Shown: positions 45,624 to 55,331 of the stretch, piece by piece | How positions within the stretch are numbered: the first letter of the stretch is position 1 | How the letters are laid out: every line of letters starts with the position of its first letter | Virus record (IMG/VR): IMGVR_UViG_3300044949_001956 | Coordinates: 43,846 to 107,845 of that record | DNA from: a virus | Direction: 5' to 3' (one strand) | Length of the DNA: 64,000 nt | The notes under the pieces: generated by a model | Told to the model about the DNA's origin: nothing | What the model saw: only the letters and a program-made list of their open reading frames with translations | Database searches by the model: none | Program-made: the position numbers and the translations under genes

Positions 45624-47703
45624 AGAATCGACCGACGACTGTAGAGAACTCTACACCCGTTCTGACGGCGACAAAGTTCAGCTGGATGAAATTGATCGAG
45701 CGATTTGGCTTGATGTAGATGTCACCCCAGAACTCGTTACGATCAATTCTCTCAGGCGTATTGTTTGTGTTGTCGCACACAACGAGGAAGTCGGTGACAC
45801 CGCGACGTGACTGAACATCTCTGAGGAAAGGCGTGATCAGGTTTCTAAACTGAGCCCTTGTAAACTCGTCATTGAACTCAAATAGCGAGAATCTTGCGGA
45901 CTGAGAGATAGCCTTCTCAAGTGTAATGAAGAGTCTGCGAACGTTAAGTCTATCAAATGCCGAAGACTTTACAGTGGCCGTCTTGTCACCATAGAGAACA
46001 GTTCCCTGACCTGGGAATGAAACAACCGGGTTGATCGCACTCTTGTAAAGAACGTCACGGTCAGCCTGTGTTGGATTGAAGCGAAGCTTCACGATGTTCC
46101 TGATCTGACCGCGGTTGAAACCAGCGGGCGAGTACCAGGGATCCGTCGATGCATCAGACCTTGCGGTCAGACCGGCGATGTCACCGTTTAGCGGAACATA
46201 GCGGTACACGTCGTTGTAACGGTCGTACATGTACTTGTAGCCAGAGTCAAGGAAGGCATAGGTTGAGTCGCGAACGCTTGTCTTCCATGTAGCAAGTGCT
46301 ATGGCTTCGTTTCCAACATTTGTTCTTGTAATGGAATCATCAGGTGTGATGAAGACCACGCAGTCCTTGCGAAGTTCAGCAATGTTGTCGATCAGGTAGT
46401 TACCGACCTGCGTGTTTGAAACACCGCCGCGTGGCTTGCCTGCCATGACTAGCGATATGTCAGCTGTTTCCTTTAGCTTGAACAGGTCATATGCAGTTGT
46501 CAGTGTGGTGATGGGGACATTGCCCTCGTCAGCACCGTCCTGACCGGCAGTAAAGTCAAGTGTAAGAGGCTTCACATTTGTGGAGCTAACAATGTTTGCC
46601 GCTGTGTTTGAGAGAGCATTCGAGCGGTCGTTTGCCCACCACACGTACCTTGAGCCATCATTGATTACGGTCTTGTAGTAGATGGAAGCGCCGTCAGAGC
46701 TCTTGGCATCGGTTGCACGAGACATTGCCGGGAAGACCTCAAGGATCCCGCCAGCCACGCCGTTGAACTTGCCGTCCTGGTCAATAATAACTGCATGAAC
46801 CTGGTCGATTGCGGCTGTATTGCCACCGTATGTTGCCACCCACTCAGAGGTACCTGGGGCTCCATCAACTACGTTGAAGTATTCCCAATTTCTGGTGAGA
46901 TTTGCAACAGTCGTGTTTCCGTTGACCGTATTGCTGATCACGAAGTTGGCTGCAAGCTTGTTATAGTCAGAGAATGACACGTCAACAATTGCGTGTGTCG
47001 TATTTGTTGTCAGAGCGCCGATTGCACTGATCTTTAGGTACTGAGTGCCGAGTGTTGTGTTGCCGATCTTGATCAGGTCGCCGATTGAAAGCTGTCCGAT
47101 GACCGTATTTGCATAGGTGTTGGCAGCGGCCGCGGTACCGGAAGTCTCAAACAGCATTGAGGCTGTATTTGAGCCCACGTTGACCGTGAAGGATCCCGTG
47201 ATGGTGTTTCCGGTCTCAGTGCCGATCAGGTCGATTGTTGAACCGAACGCAGTCGTGCTGTCGCAAACGCTGATGCGAAGTGAGTTGCCGAGGTCGCCGG
47301 GATACTTGGCGATATAAGCGGCATTCGCATTGAACGATGAATATGAGTCGTAGTTGTCTCTGTTGGTTACAGCGACGGTGGCTACGTTGATTGCGCCTGT
47401 GTTGGCAACAGCATTGAGAGCCGCATTTGCGCCCGAATCTGCTGTGTTGGCTGCACGTGCAAGAAGAAGCACGTTGCCATAGCCAAGAAAGTTGGCTGCT
47501 GTGAAGAATGTTTCTGGGTTGAACGATGTAGGTCTGCCGAATGTGTCAACGAGCTTGTTCTCTGAGTCGATTAGGACTCTCTCGCCGACTGGACCCCAAC
47601 GGAATACGCCGGCAAATGCGCCGACAGTAGACGATACGCCTGGTACCGACGTTGTTAGATCAATCTCGGAAACGTTTACGCCTGGGCTTACTTGAAACGC
47701 CAT
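45622..47703 (-). CDS. 18: Tail sheath protein gp18
   Basis: 693 residues. MAFQVSPGVNVSEIDLTTSV, VGAFAGVFRWGPVGERVLID and the C-terminal FRNLITPFLRDVQSRRGVTD and LNFVAVRTGVEFSTVV match T4 sheath proteins. Contractile sheath polymer around gp19. Central surface-exposed domain is long and Thr/Asn-rich. Confidence 0.98.
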   Translation of the reverse strand: MAFQVSPGVNVSEIDLTTSVPGVSSTVGAFAGVFRWGPVGERVLIDSENKLVDTFGRPTSFNPETFFTAANFLGYGNVLLLARAANTADSGANAALNAVANTGAINVATVAVTNRDNYDSYSSFNANAAYIAKYPGDLGNSLRISVCDSTTAFGSTIDLIGTETGNTITGSFTVNVGSNTASMLFETSGTAAAANTYANTVIGQLSIGDLIKIGNTTLGTQYLKISAIGALTTNTTHAIVDVSFSDYNKLAANFVISNTVNGNTTVANLTRNWEYFNVVDGAPGTSEWVATYGGNTAAIDQVHAVIIDQDGKFNGVAGGILEVFPAMSRATDAKSSDGASIYYKTVINDGSRYVWWANDRSNALSNTAANIVSSTNVKPLTLDFTAGQDGADEGNVPITTLTTAYDLFKLKETADISLVMAGKPRGGVSNTQVGNYLIDNIAELRKDCVVFITPDDSITRTNVGNEAIALATWKTSVRDSTYAFLDSGYKYMYDRYNDVYRYVPLNGDIAGLTARSDASTDPWYSPAGFNRGQIRNIVKLRFNPTQADRDVLYKSAINPVVSFPGQGTVLYGDKTATVKSSAFDRLNVRRLFITLEKAISQSARFSLFEFNDEFTRAQFRNLITPFLRDVQSRRGVTDFLVVCDNTNNTPERIDRNEFWGDIYIKPNRSINFIQLNFVAVRTGVEFSTVVGRF

Positions 47704-47738
47704 CTTTATCTCCTTTCAAAGGGACTCTGAGTTTTTCT

Positions 47739-47746
47739 TATTTATT
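47739..47746 (-). promoter_or_regulatory. Late promoter AATAAATA for gp18
   Basis: Minus strand AATAAATA about 36 bases before the gp18 ATG, touching the gp17 stop. Confidence 0.7.
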
Positions 47747-49389
47747 CAGAATCGGTCTTCAACCTCCGAGAACCAATTGCCCTGTCTTGGCGTGTCAATT
47801 ATCTCATCCGCGTGCATTCCATTGTCTACAAATCCAAACGGCACCAAATCTTGAGCAATCTCTTCGTCAGTTTTTTCCCGTAACTTTGCCAGTGTATTTA
47901 TCGAGGTGAGCTCTTTGAAGTACATCTGGTCGGACAGCCAGGCGAACAGGACCAGACCCATGACAAGGTCGTCATGCTTTCCGGACTCCGCCTCGTACGA
48001 CACTCCCTTTCTAGAGAACGTGGACAGCTCACTGATGGTGTCAAAGTCGTTGACTATGAGCTGATTCTGCTCTACAAGAAGCTTGAGGATCGAGCAGCCG
48101 ACTGACTTGACGGACTTGGTGGTCCTGATGCCCTGGTCGATGTTGGCGCCGAAGCCTGACGTGATCCTCTTTCCAGATCTACCTGCGGACTCCGTGAAGA
48201 GGACGTTCTCGTACTCGAAGTCAAAGTGCAGAGACGTGGCGACTTGCTCACCTATGTCGTTGATCTCTACGAGCGTGGCAGCAGAGTTGTATGACTTACA
48301 GACTCTGTGTATGATGTCGGCATAGTCGATGGGCGTGATTAGATTGTTCTTGTACGTGCAGGCCTGACTGTAGGGCATCTCTGTCACATCGACTATACTG
48401 AATGCAGAGTAGTCCAGTCCCTTGCCCCTGGACACGTCTGCTATGCATACGTACGACCTGCCAGGTTTTGGAGTCTCGTACTGCCTCAAGCCTTCCTTCT
48501 CGTACAGAGGAGTCTTGTGCACGAGCTCCTTGAGCTTCCAGCCAGCGATCAGAGTGCCAGACGAGCCAAGGAACTCGACCTCATACTCCTGAGCAAACTT
48601 CTCGGTGTCGAAGTTCATTGCCGCAAGGGTATCACGGCGCCAGTTGTCGTCTCGACCCGGCACTTCCTTCCATACGACCTTGATGGCTCTGTACCCGTTT
48701 CTGCCCTCCTGGGCATTCTGCCAGGTCTTGTAGAAGTGGTTGAGCCCGTTCGGCGTGGACACCAGGATGATCTGAGTCGACTTACCGGATGAGATCGTAG
48801 GATACACTGAGGTAAAGAATGTGTCCCAGTTCTCGATGAACGCAGCCTCGTCAATGAACAGCAGGTTGATCGAGAAGCCGCGAATGTTATTGGATGACGT
48901 AGCGGTGGCGAGCACGCGGCTGTTGTTCTCTAGTACAAACGAGCCCTTGTTCCACTCGACCACGCCCTGCTGCAGCCACTTCGGCAGGTGCTCGTACGCG
49001 AGCTGGATCCTGCTGAGAATCTCTCGGGCAGTCTCAGCCTTGTTTGCCAGCAGAGCAACGGTCTTGTCCGGCTGGAACAGGATGTACCAGAGGATGTACG
49101 CGCAGGTGGTGGTCGACTTGCCCGACTGACGAGACGTGGCGATGATGGTGTAGCGCTCTTCGGACATCGCCTTGAGCATCTCGATCTGGTAGTCATACGG
49201 CTCGAAGTTGATCAAGCCGCGGTCGACGTTCACGATCTTCATGTAGGTCTTCACGAAGTACACGATGTCTGTAGAGCACTTCATGTACTCCTGGACCATC
49301 TCTGGGGTCCAGTTTACTCCAACGCCCGAGCGCTTTAGGTTCGGGTTGCCGAGGTAGCTTTTAAAGTTCGGAATATCCGCAGCTGACAT
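47746..49389 (-). CDS. 17: Terminase large subunit gp17
   Basis: 547 residues. ATPase: Walker A SRQSGKST (86-93), Walker B LLFIDEAAF near 176, coupling motif ILVSTPNG. Nuclease domain Asp in YVCIADVSRGKGLDYSAF and later VEINDIGEQ. Packages DNA into the head through gp20. Confidence 0.98.
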   Translation of the reverse strand: MSAADIPNFKSYLGNPNLKRSGVGVNWTPEMVQEYMKCSTDIVYFVKTYMKIVNVDRGLINFEPYDYQIEMLKAMSEERYTIIATSRQSGKSTTTCAYILWYILFQPDKTVALLANKAETAREILSRIQLAYEHLPKWLQQGVVEWNKGSFVLENNSRVLATATSSNNIRGFSINLLFIDEAAFIENWDTFFTSVYPTISSGKSTQIILVSTPNGLNHFYKTWQNAQEGRNGYRAIKVVWKEVPGRDDNWRRDTLAAMNFDTEKFAQEYEVEFLGSSGTLIAGWKLKELVHKTPLYEKEGLRQYETPKPGRSYVCIADVSRGKGLDYSAFSIVDVTEMPYSQACTYKNNLITPIDYADIIHRVCKSYNSAATLVEINDIGEQVATSLHFDFEYENVLFTESAGRSGKRITSGFGANIDQGIRTTKSVKSVGCSILKLLVEQNQLIVNDFDTISELSTFSRKGVSYEAESGKHDDLVMGLVLFAWLSDQMYFKELTSINTLAKLREKTDEEIAQDLVPFGFVDNGMHADEIIDTPRQGNWFSEVEDRF

Positions 49390-49395
49390 AGTTAG

Positions 49396-49423
49396 TTGAC
49401 TTTCGTCCGGATCACGGTATAAT
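49396..49423 (+). promoter_or_regulatory. Plus-strand consensus-like promoter in the gp17-gp16 gap
   Basis: TTGACT, 16 bases, TATAAT on the plus strand, pointing into gp16 in antisense. The gap is only 58 bases and no plus-strand gene follows. Confidence 0.5.
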
Positions 49424-49447
49424 GTCTAGTGACAGAGTGATAAAGCT

Positions 49448-49867
49448 CTATTGTCCCTTGTCCTTCATTGACTGAAGCATCTTGCTCAACTCTGCGGTGC
49501 TTCCGACAAACAGGTTGTTGGTGACGGACTTTGCCGCCTCATCGTGGGGTACATCGGCCTTGTCGATGGTCCTGATCTCCTTTTGGAGCTCAAGGAGGTG
49601 CTTGCTGGCGACCACGGCCGTGTCCATGAGCTTGGCAAGCACTTCGAACGCCCTGGGGTTCTGTGATTGGTCCGCTATGATTGCCAGCTTTGCTATGGCG
49701 TCGTTGGCGTTCTCCACAACATCTCTGACGTTGGCCCGAGCAAAGGTGAAGTCCTCTCGGGCAGAGTCGTCGTGCGCTTTGGCTATGATTGTCGATAGAG
49801 CGGTCGACTGGTTGCCCATGGGCGCCAGGTCAAAAGCCTTGTCAATGGGTGATTCATCGTCTGTCAT
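49448..49867 (-). CDS. 16: Terminase small subunit gp16
   Basis: 139 residues, helical: FTFARANVRDVVENANDAIA, LAIIADQSQNPRAFEVLAKL and KHLLELQKEI match T4 gp16. Regulates packaging by gp17. Overlaps gp15 by four bases. Confidence 0.92.
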   Translation of the reverse strand: MTDDESPIDKAFDLAPMGNQSTALSTIIAKAHDDSAREDFTFARANVRDVVENANDAIAKLAIIADQSQNPRAFEVLAKLMDTAVVASKHLLELQKEIRTIDKADVPHDEAAKSVTNNLFVGSTAELSKMLQSMKDKGQ

Positions 49868-50685
49868 TGCTGTGGGCCTAGAGGATCATCTATATCTATC
49901 ACGAAGCCGAAGTCGTCCGTCGCTACGATCTCATCCACCGGAATCGAGAGAGACGAGTTCGACGTGGGCGAGCCGTTGGCAAGTAGTCCCGGTTGGATAT
50001 CTATCTTGGCTACCGGGTCAGCGGTCCTGTCGATCTCGTCGTACAGGTTGGTGATGGAGTACTTGATGACCTTCGTAGACTTGACTGGTCCGTATAGGTA
50101 TCCCTTCAGAGTGAAGTCGAGTGTCCAGATCATGGACCGCCTCTCAGTAAACTCACCCTCATACACGTCGTCGAGGTTGACTCGGTTCAGCACCACTGGT
50201 ATGTCGTGCTTGATGTCCATCTCTGGAATCAGGAGAGCAGTCACCGTCCAGTCTGGCGTGAAGTAGGGCAGGATCTGCTCCACGATCTTTGTACCGTCCT
50301 CGGCATTCTTGACTAGGATGCTTAGTTGGAACCCGATGTTGTATGGCACCGGGTTGTACTGGTACTTTCTCTTGGCCTTGTCTGAGCTGTTGTACGCATT
50401 TCTATTGATTGTCTGCAATTTTCTGGTGCCGTCGTAGTCGAATCCAGTCATTTCAAACGTCATCATCGGCAGCGGATAGGTAGCTGTCGGTCTGTCGATG
50501 TTGGGATCCTGGAAGACACGAGTCAGCGCCTTGTCCTTGGGACCATACGTGATCGGCACCCTGATTGTAGAGACCTTGTTTCCGTTCTTGTCAGTTCGGT
50601 CTATGTAGATGTTGTTGAACAGAGTACCGAACGTGATGATGTACTTGCGGATCAGGTTGTGGTAGAAGGGCGTGGTGGAGAACAT
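49864..50685 (-). CDS. 15: Tail completion protein gp15
   Basis: 273 residues. MFSTTPFYHNLIRKYIITFG and IRVPITYGPKDKALTRVFQD match T4 gp15. Forms the hexamer that ends the tail and joins it to the neck. Confidence 0.95.
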   Translation of the reverse strand: MFSTTPFYHNLIRKYIITFGTLFNNIYIDRTDKNGNKVSTIRVPITYGPKDKALTRVFQDPNIDRPTATYPLPMMTFEMTGFDYDGTRKLQTINRNAYNSSDKAKRKYQYNPVPYNIGFQLSILVKNAEDGTKIVEQILPYFTPDWTVTALLIPEMDIKHDIPVVLNRVNLDDVYEGEFTERRSMIWTLDFTLKGYLYGPVKSTKVIKYSITNLYDEIDRTADPVAKIDIQPGLLANGSPTSNSSLSIPVDEIVATDDFGFVIDIDDPLGPQQ

Positions 50686-51428
50686 CAGTAGTTATTCTCC
50701 GCAAAGGGATTGCGCTCTGTGAAGTCCACAAAGTCGTTGGATCCAAGCGGGAAGTTATCGGTGCCTTCCTGGATGGCGTCATTGTCAGAAGCGGGATTGA
50801 GTGTCGCCAGGTTGTACTTCTCGTCTACGATGACGTTCTCGGACTCATCTAGTAGGATGTTTCCGCTCTCGTCCCTCAGGGCGTAGTCTAGGATGTTCAT
50901 GGAGAACTCAGACTGCAGCCTGTCGATCTCTGGAATGCCCGTGTTCATCCTCTCACTGCCGTACTCGAACAGCTCGACTGTAATCTCCCACGTGGGCAGG
51001 GTGCCCATTGGGTAGAAGAACTCCTGCTTCTTCACGTACATGATCTTGAAGCACTTCTGGTTCAGCGGGAAGTAGATCAAGTCGCCTTCGTTGGGCCTTG
51101 TCTGTCCAGTCAGAGCGGCGACTTCAGCTGAGAACACCCTCTGCGCTATGGAGAACACCGCCTGGTCCCTGATCTGCAGGCCGAACTTTGACATGAAGTT
51201 GCCGTCGCCGGTGAAGCCGTCCACCGACTTGATGTAGAACTCGACAAAGATAGCTCTGTTGTACTCAGAGATGTCGTCCTCGCCGAACAGCCTGTCATAG
51301 CGCTTCAGCTCACGAGGCACGTAGTACATGTCCTCGCCGTAGATCTTGATCGACTCGATGATCAGGTCGTGGAGGAGGTCTTGCTCGTTGGATGCATCGT
51401 AGTTGCGGAAATAGAAGTTGGTTGCCAC
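50685..51428 (-). CDS. 14: Neck protein gp14
   Basis: 247 residues. MATNFYFRNYDASNEQDLLH, DMYYVPRELKRYDRLFGED and FYPMGTLPTWEITVELFEYG are gp14 marks. Contains the repeat NILLDESENVIVDE near the C-terminus. Overlaps gp15 start by one base. Confidence 0.95.
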   Translation of the reverse strand: MATNFYFRNYDASNEQDLLHDLIIESIKIYGEDMYYVPRELKRYDRLFGEDDISEYNRAIFVEFYIKSVDGFTGDGNFMSKFGLQIRDQAVFSIAQRVFSAEVAALTGQTRPNEGDLIYFPLNQKCFKIMYVKKQEFFYPMGTLPTWEITVELFEYGSERMNTGIPEIDRLQSEFSMNILDYALRDESGNILLDESENVIVDEKYNLATLNPASDNDAIQEGTDNFPLGSNDFVDFTERNPFAENNY

Positions 51429-51432
51429 CGCA

Positions 51433-52173
51433 CTATCCGATCATGTCGGTTGCAGGCAAGCTGTAGGAGAAGATCATCTCGGACTCTAGCTGCTGTCTCT
51501 CCTGAGTCGCCTCGTCGTATATCTGCTGACCGTTGAACGTCAAGCCGCCTGGCATCTGCATACCCTGGAACTTCTTCAGGTTGGTACCCCACTGCTGCTT
51601 GATCAGGCACGACGCATACCTTAGGAGCCAACGGTCCTTCCACACATCTGAATACACGGTGGGATCCACAATCTGGTAAGCCTCAGCGATGATGTAGTCG
51701 CCCTCGTTGATGATGCTCCAGTCCATGTCGATGTACAGGCGGTTCACGTGCCTGTTGTAGCGCAGGGGCTGCTGACCGACTAGCATCTGCTCGAGGAACT
51801 GAACGTGAGTCAGCGCCATGTAGTAGGGCACCATCGACACCGACGTGAGCGTGTACAGGTCATTCAGCGCAATCTGGTACCTGATGTTGAACAGGTTGTT
51901 CGTATTGAGTCCCTGACCGATGGGAAACAGGTTGATCACGCCGATTACGTTCTCTGGGACTGGCACATACCTGTCGATCTTCGTCTGGGCGGTCACCTGA
52001 TAGCGATAGAAGATCTTCTCCGAGCCGTCAAAGTGATAGTCCCAGTAGTAGCTCAGAGCCTCGTCGATCCTGTCATCGACCTGGTCGTCGTCGACGTTGA
52101 TCTCAATAACGGGCTTGCCGAGGTTCCTCAGGCAATACTCCTTGAATGTCGCTCTTGTTGTAGGAAGTGCCAT
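51433..52173 (-). CDS. 13: Neck protein gp13
   Basis: 246 residues. RATFKEYCLRNLGKPVIEIN, VDDDQVDDRIDEALSYYWDY and DMDWSIINEGDYIIAEAYQI match T4-like gp13. Dodecameric neck ring beneath the portal. Confidence 0.95.
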   Translation of the reverse strand: MALPTTRATFKEYCLRNLGKPVIEINVDDDQVDDRIDEALSYYWDYHFDGSEKIFYRYQVTAQTKIDRYVPVPENVIGVINLFPIGQGLNTNNLFNIRYQIALNDLYTLTSVSMVPYYMALTHVQFLEQMLVGQQPLRYNRHVNRLYIDMDWSIINEGDYIIAEAYQIVDPTVYSDVWKDRWLLRYASCLIKQQWGTNLKKFQGMQMPGGLTFNGQQIYDEATQERQQLESEMIFSYSLPATDMIG

Positions 52174-52198
52174 CAGATACTATTCCTGCATTTTTGAC

Positions 52199-52206
52199 TA
52201 TTTATT
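52199..52206 (-). promoter_or_regulatory. Late promoter AATAAATA for gp13
   Basis: Minus strand AATAAATA about 26 bases before the gp13 ATG. Confidence 0.7.
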
Positions 52207-52420
52207 CTGACTGATCCGTGCTCTCGCTGAGCTCATATGGAATGCCAAAGTAAGCCTTAGCTTCTTGCTCTGAGTCGAACCAGAACCATCCGTCGATGGG
52301 ATACTCGTTCTCAGAGTGTGTTTGCTTGTGGAGAGAGTACGCCTGATATGGACCCAAAACAAAGTTGGGTGCATACAGCAGCTCTCCGTCCAACTTGTAG
52401 AACCCTGATGTGTCTTGCAT
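52202..52420 (-). CDS. Conserved small marine myovirus protein, 72 aa
   Basis: DTSGFYKLDGELLYAPNFVL and IDGWFWFDSEQEAKAYFGI are a pattern I recall from T4-like cyanophages next to tail genes; function unknown. Confidence 0.7.
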   Translation of the reverse strand: MQDTSGFYKLDGELLYAPNFVLGPYQAYSLHKQTHSENEYPIDGWFWFDSEQEAKAYFGIPYELSESTDQSE

Positions 52421-52424
52421 GATG

Positions 52425-54674
52425 TTATCCCGTTACCGTCCAGCCCTTGGCTTGTGCAATTGCCGGATTGTCTGTCACTGTTCCCCAGTTGCCAGTAACT
52501 GTAATGGTCTGCCCCGTAACTGAGGGCAGATTTGTGTAGATTTCATCTAGTGCAGCCGCAGACAACTTACAGCTAACTAATGAGAAGGTAAATCTGAAGT
52601 TTCTAGCCTCTACCCTTGATAGGGAAGAACATGAGTTAAACATAATGGAAAAACCAGCACTAGATGTCACCGCTGTCGTTACAAGTGCAGGCACAGATTG
52701 AAGACTGGTGCAATTGTTGAACATTGCGTTCATTGAGGTAACAGCCGCGGTGTTGAATAGCGGTACTGTAGTGAGTGCGGCGCAACCGCTAAACATGCTG
52801 TTCATATTAATAACAGCACCGGTGTTAAACAGAGGCACTGTAGTGAGCGCAAAGCAATTGTTGAACATTGCGTTCATGGCAGTAACTGATGCTGTATTGA
52901 ATAGCGGTACTGTAGTGAGTGCGGCGCAACCGCTAAACATGGCGGACATGTCAAGAACTGATGCTGTGTTAAACAAAGGCACTGTAGTGAGTGATGAGCA
53001 ACCGCTGAACATGCTGGACATATTAGTAACAGCCGCGGTGTTAAACAGAGGTACCGACTTGAGTGATATGCAACCGTTGAACATATTGGACATATCGTTA
53101 ACGACTACCGTATTGAATAGCGGCACTGTGGTGAGAGCACGGCAACCGTTAAACATGGTGGCCATGCTTACACTAGCGCCGGTTGTTCTAATGTTAAACA
53201 ATGGCACTGTGGTGAGTGATGAGCAACCGCTGAACATGCTGTTCATATTAGTAACAGCAGCAACGTTGAACTGCGGCACTGTGGTGAGTGCACCGCAATT
53301 TATAAACATACTGGACATATTAGTAACTGATGCTGTATTGAATAGCGGCACTGTGGTGAGTGATGAGCAACCGCTGAACATGCTGTTCATATTAGTAACT
53401 GATGCTGTGTTGAATAGAGGTACCGACGTGAGTGCACCGCAATTTATAAACATACTGGACACATTAGTAACTGATGCTGTATTGAATAGCGGCACCGTAG
53501 TGAGAGCACGGCAACTGTTGAACATGGTGGACATATCACTGACTGCTACTGTATTGAACTGCGGTACTGTGGTGAGTGCGGAACAACCGGTGAACATACT
53601 GGACACATTAGTAACTGATGCTGTATTGAATAGCGGCACCGTAGTGAGAGCACTGCAAGCAGAAAACATGGTGTTCATGGTAGTAACAGCAGATGTGTTG
53701 AATAGAGGCACCGACGTGAGTAAAAAGCAATTGCTGAACATACCGAGCATGGTGGTAACTGATGCAGTGTTGAATAGAGATACCGAGGTGAGCCCAAAGC
53801 AACTGTTGAACATGGATTCAGTACTGGTAACAGAAGCAGTACTGGCAAACACCAATTCACGCAACCTTCTCATATTCCTAAAACGATGCGCCAAGGTAGT
53901 CGTGCCGCCGAAGTTTCTAACCGCCACCCTCTCACACATGTTTTTATTGACGTTTATGGTAGTAGAGTCCGATGAAATGATCAGCCCGGTTGTCGAAAAG
54001 TTTGGGCTTCCCACTTCGATGTCCAACCACCCGGCTTCATATGCTGATAAACCGCTCTGCGTGTGCCTGACATTTAAGTTCATGGCGGTGAGATTCTGAC
54101 CCGCCTGCGGAGTCACTGTGATGATGGCTTGCTTGTAGGGCAGCAGTGTGGCAGAGCCGTTGTTGGTGAGCGCAACCGCAGATCCACCGACAGTAGTGGA
54201 CACTTGAAATGTATCAGCGGTTGCATTGATCACGTAGTAAACTTGCCCTCGACTCAAGCCCGTCGTGGTGACTATGTTGTAGAATTGAACAGTCATGTTG
54301 TTGCTGTAGCCGTGAGCAGTCCGACCCACTAGGTCACCTGTATCAGTCAGTGTGACTGGAGCATCTGTACCGTTTAGATCCGCATCATTGAAGTCGTAGA
54401 GCTTCAGTGCAGTAGCGCCGGAGGTGTAGTTTTCTGTGGTGCCGTCGCCCCAGTCGACTGTATAAGCGCCTGCTGCACTAAATGCTACGAACGAACTGTT
54501 GGTGTGAACCGCCATCAGTCCGCGGAATGCCTGTTCAGAATCGCCCACTGCTGTAAGGGCTCGCCAGGAAGGATTTCGCACCCATGGAGTATTGACGGGC
54601 GTGGCTTCAGGTAGTCTGTAGGTGTTTACCCGCTTCGCTTGTGCTCCAGATCCCAAAATGTTACGGGTGGACAT
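52425..54674 (-). CDS. BspA/DUF285-type leucine-rich-repeat tail adhesin
   Basis: 749 residues. After an N-terminal domain with a Tyr-rich beta region, 17 tandem 24-residue repeats of the type MFSGCSSLTTVPLFNTASVT (about residues 270-670) form the DUF285/BspA leucine-rich repeat, then a capping region MFNSCSSLSRVEARNFRF. DUF285 repeats are mostly found on surface adhesins of bacteria and protists and in large-virus proteins. Position before other fibre genes suggests a host-recognition protein. No signal peptide. Confidence 0.85.
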   Translation of the reverse strand: MSTRNILGSGAQAKRVNTYRLPEATPVNTPWVRNPSWRALTAVGDSEQAFRGLMAVHTNSSFVAFSAAGAYTVDWGDGTTENYTSGATALKLYDFNDADLNGTDAPVTLTDTGDLVGRTAHGYSNNMTVQFYNIVTTTGLSRGQVYYVINATADTFQVSTTVGGSAVALTNNGSATLLPYKQAIITVTPQAGQNLTAMNLNVRHTQSGLSAYEAGWLDIEVGSPNFSTTGLIISSDSTTINVNKNMCERVAVRNFGGTTTLAHRFRNMRRLRELVFASTASVTSTESMFNSCFGLTSVSLFNTASVTTMLGMFSNCFLLTSVPLFNTSAVTTMNTMFSACSALTTVPLFNTASVTNVSSMFTGCSALTTVPQFNTVAVSDMSTMFNSCRALTTVPLFNTASVTNVSSMFINCGALTSVPLFNTASVTNMNSMFSGCSSLTTVPLFNTASVTNMSSMFINCGALTTVPQFNVAAVTNMNSMFSGCSSLTTVPLFNIRTTGASVSMATMFNGCRALTTVPLFNTVVVNDMSNMFNGCISLKSVPLFNTAAVTNMSSMFSGCSSLTTVPLFNTASVLDMSAMFSGCAALTTVPLFNTASVTAMNAMFNNCFALTTVPLFNTGAVINMNSMFSGCAALTTVPLFNTAAVTSMNAMFNNCTSLQSVPALVTTAVTSSAGFSIMFNSCSSLSRVEARNFRFTFSLVSCKLSAAALDEIYTNLPSVTGQTITVTGNWGTVTDNPAIAQAKGWTVTG
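52690..53860 (-). repeat. 72-bp coding repeat array in the adhesin gene
   Basis: About 17 units of 72 bases; neighbouring units differ at scattered positions but two units (for example at 53323 and 53395) are almost identical. Recombination between units could vary repeat number. Confidence 0.85.
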
Positions 54675-55000
54675 CAGGTAACCTCAGCACCAAACAAAGA
54701 AAACGATACGTCGGCTGTTGCGGCTTGCACAGAAACCACATCGGTGGTCGCCAAGGAGATGCCTAGAGTCAAAAAGATGCTGTCGTACTGGCTTATCACT
54801 GTATCAAACGCGATGTAATGCGAGTTTGCAATAGACGCTCCTGCAGGCCTGATGGCTATTCTGAAGAAGGTAGACGTGCCTCGATTGGCGATTGCAAGCG
54901 TCGAGCAGACAGTGGTTGTGCTGGAAGGCACGGTGTATAGCGTAGTGAGGGTGTTGGCAGCGGGCGCAGATTGACCCAATACCTTATAGGCTGTAGGCAT
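54674..55000 (-). CDS. Probable virion structural protein, 108 aa
   Basis: MPTAYKVLGQSAPAANTLTT followed by LYTVPSSTTTVCSTLAIANR; all-beta, Thr/Ser/Ala-rich, a pattern shared with cyanophage fibre-associated proteins. ATG overlaps the adhesin gene end-to-end (TGATG type). Confidence 0.75.
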   Translation of the reverse strand: MPTAYKVLGQSAPAANTLTTLYTVPSSTTTVCSTLAIANRGTSTFFRIAIRPAGASIANSHYIAFDTVISQYDSIFLTLGISLATTDVVSVQAATADVSFSLFGAEVT

Positions 55001-55001
55001 T

Positions 55002-55331
55002 CTATGCTCCCATTAAAAGAAATGCATCTAGCGTTTGCGTAGACCCGCCCCCACCAGACACGGTAGACCAGTACACACCGGCTCCATTGGAGGTCAAGAC
55101 TTGACCGCTTGTACCCAAGCCGCCGTTGGCCACCACCGCGTTTATAGTTAGATTTCCAGTAACTGATAGGTTGACCAGATTTGATCCAAGTTCAAACACT
55201 GCAGTAGCATTAGCAGTAAAGAGTTTTCTGTCGGATAGGTTGATGCCCAACTCACCTGGAGACAGGTCACCAGTAGTGGGGACTACACCCGATACCGTGC
55301 TTCTCTTGTGCTGAAACCTGTTATTCGCCAT
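55002..55331 (-). CDS. Tail fibre-like protein, short, 109 aa
   Basis: MANNRFQHKRSTVSGVVPTT, GELGINLSDRKLFTAN and VANGGLGTSGQVLTSNGAGV are the repeat types of phage fibre shafts. The VANGGLGTSGQVLTSNGxGVYW segment is shared with the 435-residue fibre at 55802, suggesting domain exchange. Confidence 0.75.
   Translation of the reverse strand: MANNRFQHKRSTVSGVVPTTGDLSPGELGINLSDRKLFTANATAVFELGSNLVNLSVTGNLTINAVVANGGLGTSGQVLTSNGAGVYWSTVSGGGGSTQTLDAFLLMGA

Noticed and set aside
52708-54099. 463-codon plus-strand frame opposite the leucine-rich-repeat adhesin
   Set aside because: It is an antisense image of the 72-bp repeats (72 is divisible by three, so a stop-free unit stays open). No ribosome site, no promoter, and the sense frame has clear domain structure.
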